A stretch of DNA of 64,000 nt, taken from assembly GCF_008727715.1 (NCBI RefSeq), contig NZ_CP044218.1, forward strand, positions 1,984,001-2,048,000, written 5' to 3'. Made by a program: the position numbers and the translations under genes. Positions within the stretch are counted from its first letter, which is position 1; each line of letters begins with the position of its first letter. The stretch is from Mesorhizobium terrae (GTDB lineage Bacteria; Pseudomonadota; Alphaproteobacteria; Rhizobiales; Rhizobiaceae). The notes below the pieces were generated by a model. The model was given only the letters and a program-made list of their open reading frames with translations. It ran no database searches and was not told the origin of the DNA. Below are positions 19,352 to 28,496 of the stretch, piece by piece.

Positions 19352-19553
19352 GGAAATCCCTCCGGTTGTTGAAACTTACAAAGAGTGCTCCTAGGACGGT
19401 CGGCGGGCGGGCGATCCTACAAGCCCCTTGCGTTTTTGCCGAGGGTCGCCGCTCATACTGGGCAAAACCGCTTGTGACCTGGTGAGTTTGCGCATCAGGC
19501 CAACGATAGGTTCACCTTTGGAGAAAACCGATGACCAGCGGCGGGCCGCAGCC

Positions 19554-19955
19554 ATGACAGGCGAAACGGATCTGACGACATTACTGAGGTCGATGCGGCC
19601 GATCCTGCAACCCGATAGTTTTGTTTTCGTGACCATTCCCCTGGCCGACGAATTGCCTGGCGGCGTGCAGCCCCTCATGGTGTTTCGGGAAGACGAAGGC
19701 TGGACCTGCATCCTTTCAGAGGACGCGGCGCGGGGCGCCGGCCTGGCTGGCACATTCCCATGCCGGATGATCACCTTGTCCATTCATTCGTCGCTGGGGG
19801 CGGTCGGCTTCCTGGCCGCGATCCTGCCGCGCCTGGCGGCGGCCGGCATGGGCGTGAACCCGGTTTCGGCATTCCATCACGACCATCTTTTCGTGCCCGC
19901 CGATCGCGCCGACGATGCAATGCGCATCCTGGAGGAGCTGGCGGCGACCGGCTGA
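19554..19955 (+). CDS. ACT-domain protein
   Basis: A 133-residue protein of the ACT/CASTOR-like type (DUF2241). It starts MTGETDLTTLLRSMRPILQP, has VFVTIPLADELP and an ACT-like core (CRMITLSIHSSLGAVGFLAA). The family resembles amino-acid-binding ACT repeats, but no ligand is known. The start is the first ATG giving the conserved N-terminus; no strong ribosome site is visible, and an upstream GTG/ATG in the same frame is possible. Confidence 0.75.
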   Translation: MTGETDLTTLLRSMRPILQPDSFVFVTIPLADELPGGVQPLMVFREDEGWTCILSEDAARGAGLAGTFPCRMITLSIHSSLGAVGFLAAILPRLAAAGMGVNPVSAFHHDHLFVPADRADDAMRILEELAATG

Positions 19956-20066
19956 CGGCGCCAAGCCGCCTCTTCCGTCATTAAGCCGCCTTTGTGGTCC
20001 GTCGCTTAACCCGTTGTTTGCCGCTTCGTTCTAGCCTTGCAGGGCTGGGATGTCGGGCACCGGGCG

Positions 20067-21263
20067 GTGAATCAGAGCCTTTTCATTTCTCTTCTCAATC
20101 CCGTGCTGTCGATGGTGCTGTCGACGGCCTTCTTCGTGCTGTGGTCATTCCGGCGCGAGAACACCTATGTTCTGCAGCTTTGCCTCTGCTATCTCGCCGT
20201 TGCCATCGGTTTCACGCTGCAATCCTTCGACTTCGGTCTTGGGCCGATTGCATCCAAGATCGTCGCCAACACGCTGTTCTTCGGCGCCCTGTTTCTTCTG
20301 GCGGCGGCGATCATCCTGCGGCAGGGGCTCAAGGTTCCCGTCGTGCAACTCCTGCTTTGCGTCGCGGCAGGCATGGGCTGCCTGCTGTGGTTCTTCTTCG
20401 CGCAGCCCAGTTTCCCGGCGCGGGTCTTCGCGGTGAATTACGGGCTCGGCGCCATGTGCGTGGTCGCCTTGATGCGTTTGCGCCAGGCCAAACGGCGTTC
20501 GGTGATCGACCGGATGATCGTCCTGGTCGCCGGTCTGCGGGCGGCGGATTTTTTCGTTCGCCCTCTCGCGGTGGCCATGTTCGACAGCGTCAATGCGGGT
20601 CAATCGCCGCCGATAACCTCGTCCTACTGGCTCACCACCAGCCTTTCGGTAATGGTGTTCTCGCTGCTGATCGCGCTGACGCTGCTCACGGCCGTTGCCT
20701 TGGATACGATCAAGGAGCTGGAGGCTGAGTCCGAGACCGATCCGCTTTCGAAGCTGCTCAACCGTCGGGGTTTCGAGCAGAGGGCCGCCTTGATGCTGGA
20801 GCGCTGCGCCCGCTTGAATGAGCCGGCGACGCTGGTGCTGGCCGACCTCGATCACTTCAAGGCCGTCAATGACCGCTTCGGCCATGCCGTCGGCGACCGC
20901 GTGATTGCAAATTTCGCCGCGCGCCTGCAGGCGGTGGCCGGGCCACGCGCTGCCGTCGGCCGCGTCGGCGGTGAGGAGTTCGCCGTGCTGTTGCCTTCCG
21001 CCGATCTTGTCGCCGGGCGCTTGTTCGCCGAAACGGTGCGCACCGCCTTCTCTTCGGAAGTGCCGGAAGGGGTGCCCACCGGCACCATGTTGACCGCCAG
21101 TTTCGGCGTGGCGGGGCGCTTTGGCGACGAGGAACTCGCTCCCCTGACGGAGCGCGCCGACGAAGCGCTGTACAAAGCCAAGCAGAATGGCCGCAACAGC
21201 GTCCGGCTCTCCTTCCAGAGACCGTCGCCAACCCCGTTGGGGGATTTGCCCGCCGCGGGCTGA
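20067..21263 (+). CDS. Membrane-bound diguanylate cyclase
   Basis: About 398 residues from GTG 20067. The N-terminal ~215 residues hold six or seven hydrophobic segments with no named sensor domain. The GGDEF domain begins ESETDPLSKLLNRRGFEQ and has a GGEEF active site (~300-304), which is a functional variant. The RxxD inhibitory site is missing (AGPR in its place). It lies 118 bases upstream of a paralogue with the same architecture. A TTG start at 20037 is an alternative; neither has a convincing ribosome site. Confidence 0.87.
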   Translation: MNQSLFISLLNPVLSMVLSTAFFVLWSFRRENTYVLQLCLCYLAVAIGFTLQSFDFGLGPIASKIVANTLFFGALFLLAAAIILRQGLKVPVVQLLLCVAAGMGCLLWFFFAQPSFPARVFAVNYGLGAMCVVALMRLRQAKRRSVIDRMIVLVAGLRAADFFVRPLAVAMFDSVNAGQSPPITSSYWLTTSLSVMVFSLLIALTLLTAVALDTIKELEAESETDPLSKLLNRRGFEQRAALMLERCARLNEPATLVLADLDHFKAVNDRFGHAVGDRVIANFAARLQAVAGPRAAVGRVGGEEFAVLLPSADLVAGRLFAETVRTAFSSEVPEGVPTGTMLTASFGVAGRFGDEELAPLTERADEALYKAKQNGRNSVRLSFQRPSPTPLGDLPAAG

Positions 21264-21381
21264 CGATGGCGCGACAAGTGCTGGATTAACCTGTTGTTCG
21301 CTTCGGAGCCCTACATTCAGCTCTTGCTAAATTGACGTAACCGTTGCGACCGGACCTGAGGCTGCGGATAGATTTGTCACG

Positions 21382-22605
21382 ATGAGCGGTGCGAATTTTA
21401 TCCTCGCGATCAACCTGTTCGTGGCCGGCCTGCTGGCCGCGGCCTTCATGACCATTGCCGCCTACGACACGCGCCGCGTCGCCGCTCGCTGGCTGGCACT
21501 CGGCTATGCCGTCGGCATGGCCTATTTCGTGGTGGAGTTTTCCATTCCGGCGTTCAACTATGCAACGCCGCCGGTCGTCGCCGCCTTTGCCGTCTTCCTT
21601 GCCGCGACGCTGATCTTTAACATCGGGCTCGCGCACAAATATGGCATCGATCCGCCATGGCGGTTCATGACCGTCTTTCTGGTGGCAACCTCGGTCATCG
21701 TCTATTTCGTGCAGGACCTGCCCAGGCAATCCTTCCCCCGCATGATGGCCTACCAGTTTCCTTATGCCGCCATGCAGCTGATTGGCCTCTGGATCGTCTG
21801 GTCATCCAAGCAGCGGCGCGACAAGCTCGATATTTTCCTGATGGCGGTGCTCGCGGCCAGTGCGTTGCAGTTTGCATCGAAGCCGCTGATCGCTCATGCG
21901 CTGGGTGGCTGGGGCGCCGATCCCCAGGCCTATCTGCAAACCAACTACGCCATGGTCTCGCAGTCGCTGGGCACGGTCTTTGCCATGGCCATCGCGCTGT
22001 TGCTGCTGGTCATCCTGGTGCGGGACGTGCTTGCCGAGGCAACATCGAAGTCGGAGACCGATACGCTGTCGGGACTGCTCAACCGCGGCGGTTTCAAGCG
22101 TCATGCCGAAGTGGCGCTGCGCGAGGCGGCGCGGCAGGGGTTGCCGGTGTCGCTCGTGATCGCCGATCTCGATCATTTCAAGCTGGTCAACGACAATTTC
22201 GGCCATGCCTATGGCGATCGCGTCATCGAGATCTTCGCCTCATTCCTGCGCGACGCGGCCGGACAGAGCCACCTTGCCGCGCGGTTGGGCGGTGAGGAAT
22301 TCGCGGTGATGCTCCCCGGCACCAATCTGGCGACGGCGCGCCTGTTCGCGGAGGGAGCCCGCAGCGCTTTCAGCGCCCTGAGCATCAAGGGATTGCCGCA
22401 GACCTATCGCTGCACGGCAAGCTTCGGCGTTGCCGAGCTTCGGCCCGGCGAGGCATTCGCCGATCTGATGAACCGGGCCGACGAAGCGCTCTACGGCGCC
22501 AAGAAGAGCGGGCGCGACCAGGTTAGGGTTGCGGCAGGGCCGATCGCCATGGTGCCGAAGCCCAATGGCAAGCCAGCCGGCAACGGCTTCAACGGCAGGG
22601 ACTGA
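21382..22605 (+). CDS. Membrane-bound diguanylate cyclase, paralogue
   Basis: A 407-residue protein with about seven N-terminal membrane segments and a C-terminal GGDEF domain. The domain has SETDTLSGLLNRGGFKRHAE, DLDHFKLVNDNFGHAYGDR and GGEEF (~303-307). Like its upstream neighbour it has no RxxD inhibitory site (AGQS there). The two share domain order and the conserved KSETD linker, pointing to an old tandem duplication. Its 3' end overlaps a convergent gene by 17 bases. Confidence 0.88.
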   Translation: MSGANFILAINLFVAGLLAAAFMTIAAYDTRRVAARWLALGYAVGMAYFVVEFSIPAFNYATPPVVAAFAVFLAATLIFNIGLAHKYGIDPPWRFMTVFLVATSVIVYFVQDLPRQSFPRMMAYQFPYAAMQLIGLWIVWSSKQRRDKLDIFLMAVLAASALQFASKPLIAHALGGWGADPQAYLQTNYAMVSQSLGTVFAMAIALLLLVILVRDVLAEATSKSETDTLSGLLNRGGFKRHAEVALREAARQGLPVSLVIADLDHFKLVNDNFGHAYGDRVIEIFASFLRDAAGQSHLAARLGGEEFAVMLPGTNLATARLFAEGARSAFSALSIKGLPQTYRCTASFGVAELRPGEAFADLMNRADEALYGAKKSGRDQVRVAAGPIAMVPKPNGKPAGNGFNGRD

Positions 22606-22951
22606 TCTCCGGCATTTCGCCGTCGGCCAGGCCGTACATATAGGTGCGGCCCTTGACGAAGGCCGGCGGCCGATAACAGTCGCGTTCGTCCGAGGAATAG
22701 CCGGAGCGATCGAGATATCTGACCTTGGGCTGGCCGGCAGACGTATAGTCGGCCATCTTCCTGGCCATCGCGCCTTCGCCGACGAGAATCCGCTTGTAGC
22801 CGGCAGCACCGTCGATGACGAGGTTGCCGAACGAGTCGGCATAGACATGATCGCGGTTGCTGGACCAGGCCGATGCCGGCGTCGCTTGGCCGAGCACCGT
22901 TGCGGCAAGCATAAGGCCGACAATGCGCCATCCGGCGGAATTCGAACGCAT
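22589..22951 (-). CDS. Small exported protein of unknown function
   Basis: From ATG 22951, preceded by GGAGG, this encodes 120 residues with a signal peptide (MRSNSAGWRIVGLMLAATVL to ASA). The mature part is rich in Tyr, Asp and Arg (HVYADSFGNLVIDGAAGYKR; DYTSAGQPKVRYLDRSGY) and has two cysteines near the end (DERDCYRPP and EISPCR), a likely disulfide. No family recognised. It shares a divergent promoter with a lipoprotein gene, where CtrA-like sites and a large palindrome lie. Confidence 0.75.
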   Translation of the reverse strand: MRSNSAGWRIVGLMLAATVLGQATPASAWSSNRDHVYADSFGNLVIDGAAGYKRILVGEGAMARKMADYTSAGQPKVRYLDRSGYSSDERDCYRPPAFVKGRTYMYGLADGEMPEISPCR

Positions 22952-22999
22952 GATGCATCCTCCTTCGAGAGGCGAGCTGAGCTTCAACGAATCGCACAA

Positions 23000-23015
23000 T
23001 TAACCTTTTCTTAAC
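23000..23015. promoter_or_regulatory. CtrA-type box (TTAA-N7-TTAAC)
   Basis: TTAACCTTTTCTTAAC matches the TTAA-N7-TTAAC consensus of the alphaproteobacterial cell-cycle regulator CtrA exactly. It sits 49 bases upstream of the leftward exported-protein gene and 112 upstream of the rightward lipoprotein gene. A third TTAA follows at 23021. Confidence 0.6.
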
Positions 23016-23029
23016 CTTTGTTAAGAGGC

Positions 23030-23051
23030 TGCCGCGCTTCGAAGCGCGGCA
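23030..23051. repeat. 22-bp perfect palindrome
   Basis: The sequence from 23030 to 23051 is perfectly self-complementary: left arm TGCCGCGCTTC, right arm GAAGCGCGGCA, no loop. It is framed by TTAAG (23021-23025) and CTTAA (23055-23059), which also pair. It lies between two groups of TTAA half-sites in a divergent promoter. Confidence 0.8.
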
Positions 23052-23055
23052 TTGC

Positions 23056-23068
23056 TTAACATGGTTAA
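23056..23068. promoter_or_regulatory. CtrA-like half-sites
   Basis: TTAACATGGTTAA contains two TTAA elements five bases apart; the right half reads as TTAACCAT on the other strand, the form of the CtrA half-site seen in many alphaproteobacteria. It is 58 bases upstream of the lipoprotein ATG. Confidence 0.45.
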
Positions 23069-23126
23069 TGTCATGGCTTGATCTATCGAGACCACCGCGA
23101 CTAGTTTGGCCGCCTGGAGGATTCGC

Positions 23127-23531
23127 ATGGCGCTAGGCCAGATTTCCCGAATTGTGCCCGCTTTCATCGCGCTTTTCGCGCTCTCGGCCTGTGTCTCGGA
23201 ACCGGGTCATCCCGGCATGAACAGCGGTACCCCGAAGGTGCAGTCGTCATCCTCTGCGGCAGTCAGCCAGCCCAAGGCGACACTGGTGGCGAAGGATACG
23301 CCGCAGCCGCGCACGGCCACCTACAATTGCGCCGACGGCGGCATGATGACGATCGAGAATGTCGGTACGGCGATCCGTGTGCTCGGCCCGGACGGCATCA
23401 GCGAGGAGCTGCCGGCTTCGCCGGCGGGGCAGAACAGCCGATTCGGCGCTGCCCATGACGCAATCGTGATCGACGGCCGCGAGGTGCTGGTCATGAAAGG
23501 CAATGCAACGCCGATCCCCTGCACGCGCTGA
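23127..23531 (+). CDS. Putative lipoprotein, lysozyme-inhibitor (MliC)-like
   Basis: The ATG at 23127 has CTGGAGG just upstream and gives 134 residues. The signal (MALGQISRIVPAFIALFALSAC) ends in an LSAC lipobox. After a Ser/Pro-rich linker, the C-terminal ~70 residues run from YNCADGGMMTIENVG to PIPCTR, with a cysteine at each end and a short beta-rich core. That pattern resembles MliC, the membrane-bound inhibitor of C-type lysozyme, but the match is weak. Likely outer-membrane anchored. Confidence 0.7.
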   Translation: MALGQISRIVPAFIALFALSACVSEPGHPGMNSGTPKVQSSSSAAVSQPKATLVAKDTPQPRTATYNCADGGMMTIENVGTAIRVLGPDGISEELPASPAGQNSRFGAAHDAIVIDGREVLVMKGNATPIPCTR

Positions 23532-23661
23532 TCCTTGGCGCTCACTTCCGATGGGCCAGCCGAAGGGAAGGGTTTCCCTGGGCCGAGAAGTTCAATCGGT
23601 TGAAGGCTCGGGTGCGCTTATTCGTCATACTAAATGACTTTTCCGAAACGATTTTCTGGCT

Positions 23662-23690
23662 TTGACGCGGTGCAAAAAGCGTTTTAGAAC
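23662..23690 (+). promoter_or_regulatory. sdhC promoter: Candidate sigma-70 promoter of the sdh operon
   Basis: TTGACG (23662-23667), a 17-base spacer and TAGAAC (23685-23690). The implied transcript start is about 70 bases before the sdhC ATG. The rest of the 235-base gap (23532-23766) shows only a weak hairpin. Confidence 0.5.
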
Positions 23691-23766
23691 CCGGCAGTCC
23701 ATAGTCGCATTCCGCATCGTCGATGCCGCGTTTGCATTGCCGAAAAGAGTGCCGAACGGGGGAGCC

Positions 23767-24171
23767 ATGAGCCACTCACCAGCCACCCGAGACAGACCGC
23801 TTTCGCCGCATCTGACCATCTATCGGCCGGCGATCACCATGACGATGTCGATCGTGCACCGCATCACCGGTGGCGCGCTGTATTTCGGTACGCTTCTGGT
23901 CGCATGGTGGCTGACCGCGGCCGCCGGCCCGCAGTCCTATTTCGATTTCGTCAATGGAATCTTCGGCTCCTGGTTCGGCCGTCTGGTGTTGTTTGGATAC
24001 ACCTGGGCGCTGATGCACCACATGGCGGGCGGCATCCGCCACCTGATCTGGGACACCGGGGTCGGGCTGGAGAAGCACACCGCCTCCAAGATCGCCTGGG
24101 CGACGCTGGCCGTTTCGGTCGTGCTGACGATCCTCGTCTGGGTCGTCGGCCTTATGGTCCGGGGAGGCTGA
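23767..24171 (+). CDS. sdhC: Succinate dehydrogenase cytochrome b556 subunit
   Basis: Membrane anchor subunit of respiratory complex II, which holds heme b and the quinone site. The 134 residues include RPLSPHLTIYRP, SIVHRITGG (quinone-site serine and arginine region) and HHMAGGIRHLIWD (heme-ligand histidine). Three membrane helices are visible. The ATG at 23767 follows GGGGGAG. It heads sdhCDA...B. Confidence 0.95.
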   Translation: MSHSPATRDRPLSPHLTIYRPAITMTMSIVHRITGGALYFGTLLVAWWLTAAAGPQSYFDFVNGIFGSWFGRLVLFGYTWALMHHMAGGIRHLIWDTGVGLEKHTASKIAWATLAVSVVLTILVWVVGLMVRGG

Positions 24172-24174
24172 ACG

Positions 24175-24570
24175 ATGAGCGCCAACCGTTCCGACATGCG
24201 CACGCCGCTCGGCAAGGTGCGCGGCCTGGGCTCAGCCCGCGAAGGCACGATGCATTTCTGGCGCCAGCGGCTGACGGCCATCGCCAACATTCCGCTGCTT
24301 CTGTTCTTCGTCGGGTTTCTCATCGCCATCAATGGCGCGGGATACGCCGAGGTCCGCGCCGCGCTGGCCCATCCGCTGGTTGCGCTGGCGATGATCCTGG
24401 TCCTGGTTTCGGGGCTCTATCACATGCGGCTCGGCATGCAGGTCATCATCGAGGACTACGTCCACGGCGAGGGCGGCAAGCTGGTGCTTTTGATCCTCAA
24501 CACATTCTTCACCATAGCGGTCGGCGTGGCCTCGATCTTCGCCCTGCTCAAGCTGGCATTCGGAGGCTGA
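24175..24570 (+). CDS. sdhD: Succinate dehydrogenase hydrophobic membrane anchor subunit
   Basis: Second anchor subunit of complex II. The 131 residues begin with [20 protein letters not shown], usual for alphaproteobacterial SdhD, followed by three membrane helices. The heme-ligand histidine is in [16 protein letters not shown]. It starts three bases after the sdhC stop. Confidence 0.95.
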   Translation: MSANRSDMRTPLGKVRGLGSAREGTMHFWRQRLTAIANIPLLLFFVGFLIAINGAGYAEVRAALAHPLVALAMILVLVSGLYHMRLGMQVIIEDYVHGEGGKLVLLILNTFFTIAVGVASIFALLKLAFGG

Positions 24571-24574
24571 CGTT

Positions 24575-26413
24575 TTGGCCAAGGACGCAAAAAGCGGCAG
24601 CGCAGCTTCCGCCTATACCTATGTGGACCACAAGTTCGACGTGGTGATCGTCGGCGCCGGCGGCGCTGGCCTGCGCGCCACGCTCGGCATGGCCGAGCAG
24701 GGGCTGCGCACCGCCTGCATCACCAAGGTCTTCCCGACCCGTTCGCACACCGTGGCGGCGCAGGGCGGCATTGCCGCATCGCTGCAGAACATGGGTCCCG
24801 ACAGCTGGCAGTGGCACCTCTACGACACCGTCAAGGGCTCCGACTGGCTCGGCGACGTCGACGCCATGGAATATATGGTGCGCGAAGCGCCGGCCGCGGT
24901 CTACGAGCTCGAGCACTATGGCGTGCCGTTCTCGCGCACCGAGGAAGGCAAGATCTACCAGCGCCCGTTCGGCGGCCACATGATGAATTTCGGCGACGGT
25001 CCGCCCGTGCAGCGCACCTGTGCCGCGGCCGACCGTACCGGCCACGCCATCCTGCACACGCTCTACGGCCAGTCGCTGAAGAACAACGCGCAGTTCTTCA
25101 TCGAGTATTTCGCGCTCGACCTGATCATGGACGACGACGGCACCTGCACGGGCGTCGTTGCCTGGAACCTCGACGACGGCACCATTCACCGTTTCTCGGC
25201 CAAGATGGTGGTGCTGGCGACCGGCGGTTACGGCCGCGCCTATCTGTCGGCCACCTCGGCGCATACCTGCACGGGTGACGGCGGCGGCATGGCCGCCCGC
25301 GCCGGGCTGCCGCTGCAGGACATGGAGTTCGTGCAGTTCCATCCGACCGGCATCTATGGCGCCGGCTGCCTGATCACCGAAGGCGCGCGCGGCGAGGGCG
25401 GTTATCTGGTCAATTCGGAAGGCGAGCGCTTCATGGAGCGCTACGCACCGTCGGCCAAGGATCTGGCCTCGCGTGACGTCGTCTCGCGCTGCATGACGAT
25501 GGAAATCCGCGAGGGCCGCGGCGTCGGCAAGCTGAAGGACCACATCTTCCTGCATCTCGACCATCTCGACCCGGCCGTGCTGCATGAACGCCTGCCCGGC
25601 ATTTCGGAATCGGCGAAAATCTTCGCCGGCGTCGACGTGACGCGCGAGCCGATCCCGGTTTTGCCCACCGTGCACTACAATATGGGCGGCGTGCCGACCA
25701 ATTATTGGGGCGAGGTTCTGAACCCGACCGCCAAGAGCCCGGACCGCGTTTCGCCCGGCCTGATGGCCGTCGGCGAGGCCGGCTGCGCCTCGGTGCACGG
25801 CGCCAACCGCCTCGGCTCCAACTCGCTGATCGACCTGGTCGTGTTCGGCCGCGCCGCGGCGATCCGTGCCGGCCAGGTGGTGGACCGCACCTCGTCCGTG
25901 CCGTCGGCCAATCCGCGTTCGCTCGAAAAGATCATGGACCGTTTCGACCGTCTGCGTCATGCCAATGGCAGCACGCCGACGGCGGTGCTGCGCGACAAGA
26001 TGCAGCGCGCCATGCAGGAAGACGCAGCCGTGTTCCGCACCCAAGAATCGCTGGAACAGGGCTGCAAGCGCATCTCCGCGATCTGGGGCGAACTGAAGGA
26101 CATCAAGGTCTTCGACCGCTCGATGATCTGGAATTCGGATCTGGTGGAAACGCTGGAGCTGGAAAACCTGATGGCCAACGCCATCGCCACCGTCTATGGC
26201 GCCGAGGCGCGCAAGGAGAGCCGTGGCGCCCACGCCCGCGAGGACTTCTCGGCGCGCGACGACGCCAACTGGCGCAAGCACACGCTGGCCAAGGTGAGCG
26301 AGGACGGCAAGGTGACGCTGACCTATCGCGGCGTGCACACCGAAACCCAGTTGCCGGTCGACAAGGGCGGCATCGACCCGGCGAAGATCGCGCCGAAGGC
26401 CAGGGTGTACTGA
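24575..26413 (+). CDS. sdhA: Succinate dehydrogenase flavoprotein subunit
   Basis: Catalytic subunit that oxidises succinate to fumarate with covalently bound FAD. The 612 residues contain the dinucleotide fold [18 protein letters not shown], the FAD-attachment histidine in [16 protein letters not shown], and active-site stretch [20 protein letters not shown]. The C-terminal [10 protein letters not shown] and KARVY are typical. The start is TTG at 24575, with GGAGG seven bases upstream overlapping the sdhD end. Unlike most operons, sdhB does not follow directly. Confidence 0.97.
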   Translation: MAKDAKSGSAASAYTYVDHKFDVVIVGAGGAGLRATLGMAEQGLRTACITKVFPTRSHTVAAQGGIAASLQNMGPDSWQWHLYDTVKGSDWLGDVDAMEYMVREAPAAVYELEHYGVPFSRTEEGKIYQRPFGGHMMNFGDGPPVQRTCAAADRTGHAILHTLYGQSLKNNAQFFIEYFALDLIMDDDGTCTGVVAWNLDDGTIHRFSAKMVVLATGGYGRAYLSATSAHTCTGDGGGMAARAGLPLQDMEFVQFHPTGIYGAGCLITEGARGEGGYLVNSEGERFMERYAPSAKDLASRDVVSRCMTMEIREGRGVGKLKDHIFLHLDHLDPAVLHERLPGISESAKIFAGVDVTREPIPVLPTVHYNMGGVPTNYWGEVLNPTAKSPDRVSPGLMAVGEAGCASVHGANRLGSNSLIDLVVFGRAAAIRAGQVVDRTSSVPSANPRSLEKIMDRFDRLRHANGSTPTAVLRDKMQRAMQEDAAVFRTQESLEQGCKRISAIWGELKDIKVFDRSMIWNSDLVETLELENLMANAIATVYGAEARKESRGAHAREDFSARDDANWRKHTLAKVSEDGKVTLTYRGVHTETQLPVDKGGIDPAKIAPKARVY

Positions 26414-26417
26414 GAGG

Positions 26418-26735
26418 ATGATAAAGGGTCTGATCGCTTCGGTGGTTTTGGTTGGCTTGGCGACGCAAGTGGCGTCAGCTGAGACGGTCTATATCTATGA
26501 CAATTCCAGCAAAACCGCGAAGATGGTGAACGACATACCCGTTTGGAAAGATGCCGCGACTGCCCAATCGTCAAGTAGAGATTTTTACTCGAAGAACGTC
26601 GGGCACATCAGATGCCTAGCAAAGCCCCCAGTCGGTGGCGAGCTGAAGCAAAAAGTTGGCAAAGCATTTGAAGTGCGCGTGCATGGTCGTTGCACGGGCT
26701 TTGTGAACGCCGTCTACGTTCACGCGGAGAAATAG
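26418..26735 (+). CDS. Small exported protein inserted in the sdh operon
   Basis: A 105-residue protein four bases after sdhA. It has a signal peptide (MIKGLIASVVLVGLATQVASA) and a short mature domain with two cysteines (GHIRCLAKPP and HGRCTGFVNA) near a likely SH3-like beta core. GC content is visibly lower than in sdhA, and the GAGAGG ribosome site is almost touching the ATG. I recognise no family. Its position between sdhA and the next gene suggests later insertion. Confidence 0.65.
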   Translation: MIKGLIASVVLVGLATQVASAETVYIYDNSSKTAKMVNDIPVWKDAATAQSSSRDFYSKNVGHIRCLAKPPVGGELKQKVGKAFEVRVHGRCTGFVNAVYVHAEK

Positions 26736-26736
26736 A

Positions 26737-27171
26737 ATGGCGCTGGCGGCCGCAGGATACTCCGGCACGCCGCTTGCGGCGAAGCTGGGCTTGAAGGACG
26801 GCATGAATGCCGCCTTCCTGGCCTTGCCGGAGCAGTTGGCGTGGCTTGCCGATGCGGTCCGCTTCGCCTCGGTGAAGCGCTTCGCGGCCTGGGCGGAGAT
26901 CGAGGCCGATACCGGCCATGATGTCGTCCACGCTTTCACCAGGCAGCGCGGCGAGATCGAGGACGGTCTCGTTCGTCTGCAGGCCGCGATCAAGCGCGAC
27001 GGCATGATCTGGGTGTCATGGCCGAAAAAGGCATCCAAAGTGCCGACCGACGTGACCGAGGACGTGGTGCGCACTGAGGCGCTCAAGCTCGACCTGGTCG
27101 ACGTCAAGGTCGCGGCAATCGATGAAATCTGGTCCGGGCTGAAGCTCGTCATCCGAAAGGACCGCAGGTAA
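26737..27171 (+). CDS. DUF3052-like protein
   Basis: A 144-residue protein that starts [20 protein letters not shown], the hallmark of DUF3052. Central [18 protein letters not shown] is the other conserved segment. Actinobacterial relatives are linked with development or antibiotics in annotation, but biochemical function is unknown. The ATG is one base after the previous stop region, and the stop overlaps the sdhB ATG (TAATG), so it is coupled to sdhB translation. Confidence 0.8.
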   Translation: MALAAAGYSGTPLAAKLGLKDGMNAAFLALPEQLAWLADAVRFASVKRFAAWAEIEADTGHDVVHAFTRQRGEIEDGLVRLQAAIKRDGMIWVSWPKKASKVPTDVTEDVVRTEALKLDLVDVKVAAIDEIWSGLKLVIRKDRR

Positions 27172-27950
27172 TGGTCGAACTCGCACTCCCCAAGAATTCG
27201 CAGGTCAAAGAGGGCAAGACCTGGCCGAAGCCGGAAGGCGCCACGAACCTGCGCGAATACCGCATCTACCGCTGGTCACCGGACGATGGCGAGAACCCCA
27301 GCATCGACACCTATTTCGTCGACATGGACGATTGCGGGCCGATGGTTCTGGATGCGCTGCTCTACATCAAGAACAAGATCGACCCGACGCTGACTTTGCG
27401 CCGTTCCTGCCGCGAAGGCATCTGCGGCTCCTGCGCTATGAACATCGACGGATCCAACACGCTGGCTTGCACCAAGGGCTGCGACGACATTTCCGGCGCC
27501 GTGAAAGTCTACCCGCTGCCGCACATGCCGGTGGTGAAGGACCTCGTGCCCGACCTCACCAATTTCTACGCGCAGCACCGCTCGATCGAGCCCTGGCTGA
27601 AGACCGTGTCGCCGGAGCCGGCGAAGGAATGGCTGCAGAGCCATGAGGACCGCCAGAAGCTTGACGGGCTTTATGAGTGCATCCTGTGCGCCTGCTGCTC
27701 GACCTCGTGCCCGAGCTATTGGTGGAACGGCGACCGCTATCTCGGTCCCGCGACGCTGCTGCAGGCCTATCGCTGGCTGATCGATTCCCGGGACGAAGCC
27801 AAGGGTGAACGCCTCGACAATCTCGAGGATCCGTTCCGTCTGTACCGCTGCCACACCATCATGAACTGCGCGCAGACTTGCCCGAAGGGTCTTAACCCGG
27901 CCAAGGCGATCGCCGAGATCAAGAAGATGATGGTGGAGAGAAGGGTCTGA
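27171..27950 (+). CDS. sdhB: Succinate dehydrogenase iron-sulfur subunit
   Basis: Electron-transfer subunit of complex II between FAD and quinone. The 259 residues contain the [2Fe-2S] motif [15 protein letters not shown] with a later cysteine (NTLACTKG), the [4Fe-4S] motif [15 protein letters not shown] and the [3Fe-4S] motif [15 protein letters not shown]. The N-terminus ([20 protein letters not shown]) is normal for rhizobia. Its start codon overlaps the stop of the DUF3052-like gene. Confidence 0.97.
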   Translation: MVELALPKNSQVKEGKTWPKPEGATNLREYRIYRWSPDDGENPSIDTYFVDMDDCGPMVLDALLYIKNKIDPTLTLRRSCREGICGSCAMNIDGSNTLACTKGCDDISGAVKVYPLPHMPVVKDLVPDLTNFYAQHRSIEPWLKTVSPEPAKEWLQSHEDRQKLDGLYECILCACCSTSCPSYWWNGDRYLGPATLLQAYRWLIDSRDEAKGERLDNLEDPFRLYRCHTIMNCAQTCPKGLNPAKAIAEIKKMMVERRV

Positions 27951-27997
27951 CGGGGAGCGCAAAACCCAGACCGTCAACGAGTGCCGAAGTCGTCGCT

Positions 27998-28489
27998 TTG
28001 GCCTCGGAAGCCATTTTTGGCAAACCACTTGTTACAAATGTCTACCGATCCGTCATCGTTGAAGCGATCGTAGCCGCAGCACTTCCCACTTGGAAATGGT
28101 GTTCGTCGGACTATGCGGGACATGATTTCGAGCGCGGTAGCATAAAGCTGGAGGTCAAGCAGAGCGCGCTTTTGCAGACTTGGTCGAAGTCACGGCTTTC
28201 AAAGGCGTCCTGGGATATTGCACCACGCACAGGGTTTTGGGTCGATGGCGACACATGGGTCCCTTCACCTGGCCGCAACGCACATATGTATGTGTTGTCA
28301 CTACATACCATTGCGGATGAAAACGCGGATCATCGAGACCCCCTGCAATGGCAGTTCTATGTGATCGCAAGCCGAAACCTTCCGGATGTGAAGACGATTG
28401 GCGTGCGTGCTGCCGAGAAACTGATCGCTCCCGTCAAGCTTGACCGTTTGAACGAGCGGGTTGAAGAAATAGTCTGCACGATAGAGTAA
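27998..28489 (+). CDS. Uncharacterised protein with a possible PD-(D/E)XK nuclease core
   Basis: About 163 residues from TTG 27998; the frame stays open upstream to the sdhB end, so the true start is uncertain. The stretch GHDFERGSIKLEVKQSA fits a PD-(D/E)XK nuclease core: an acidic residue, then an E-V-K motif nine residues later on a predicted strand. Other conserved-looking parts are RTGFWVDGDTWV and HRDPLQWQFYVIASRNLP. GC content is lower than in flanking genes. No methyltransferase partner lies nearby. Confidence 0.65.
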   Translation: MASEAIFGKPLVTNVYRSVIVEAIVAAALPTWKWCSSDYAGHDFERGSIKLEVKQSALLQTWSKSRLSKASWDIAPRTGFWVDGDTWVPSPGRNAHMYVLSLHTIADENADHRDPLQWQFYVIASRNLPDVKTIGVRAAEKLIAPVKLDRLNERVEEIVCTIE

Positions 28490-28496
28490 ATCGCCA

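Noticed and set aside
24548..26338. 596-codon antisense frame opposite sdhA
   Set aside because: SdhA is unmistakable on the plus strand and the antisense product has no family.
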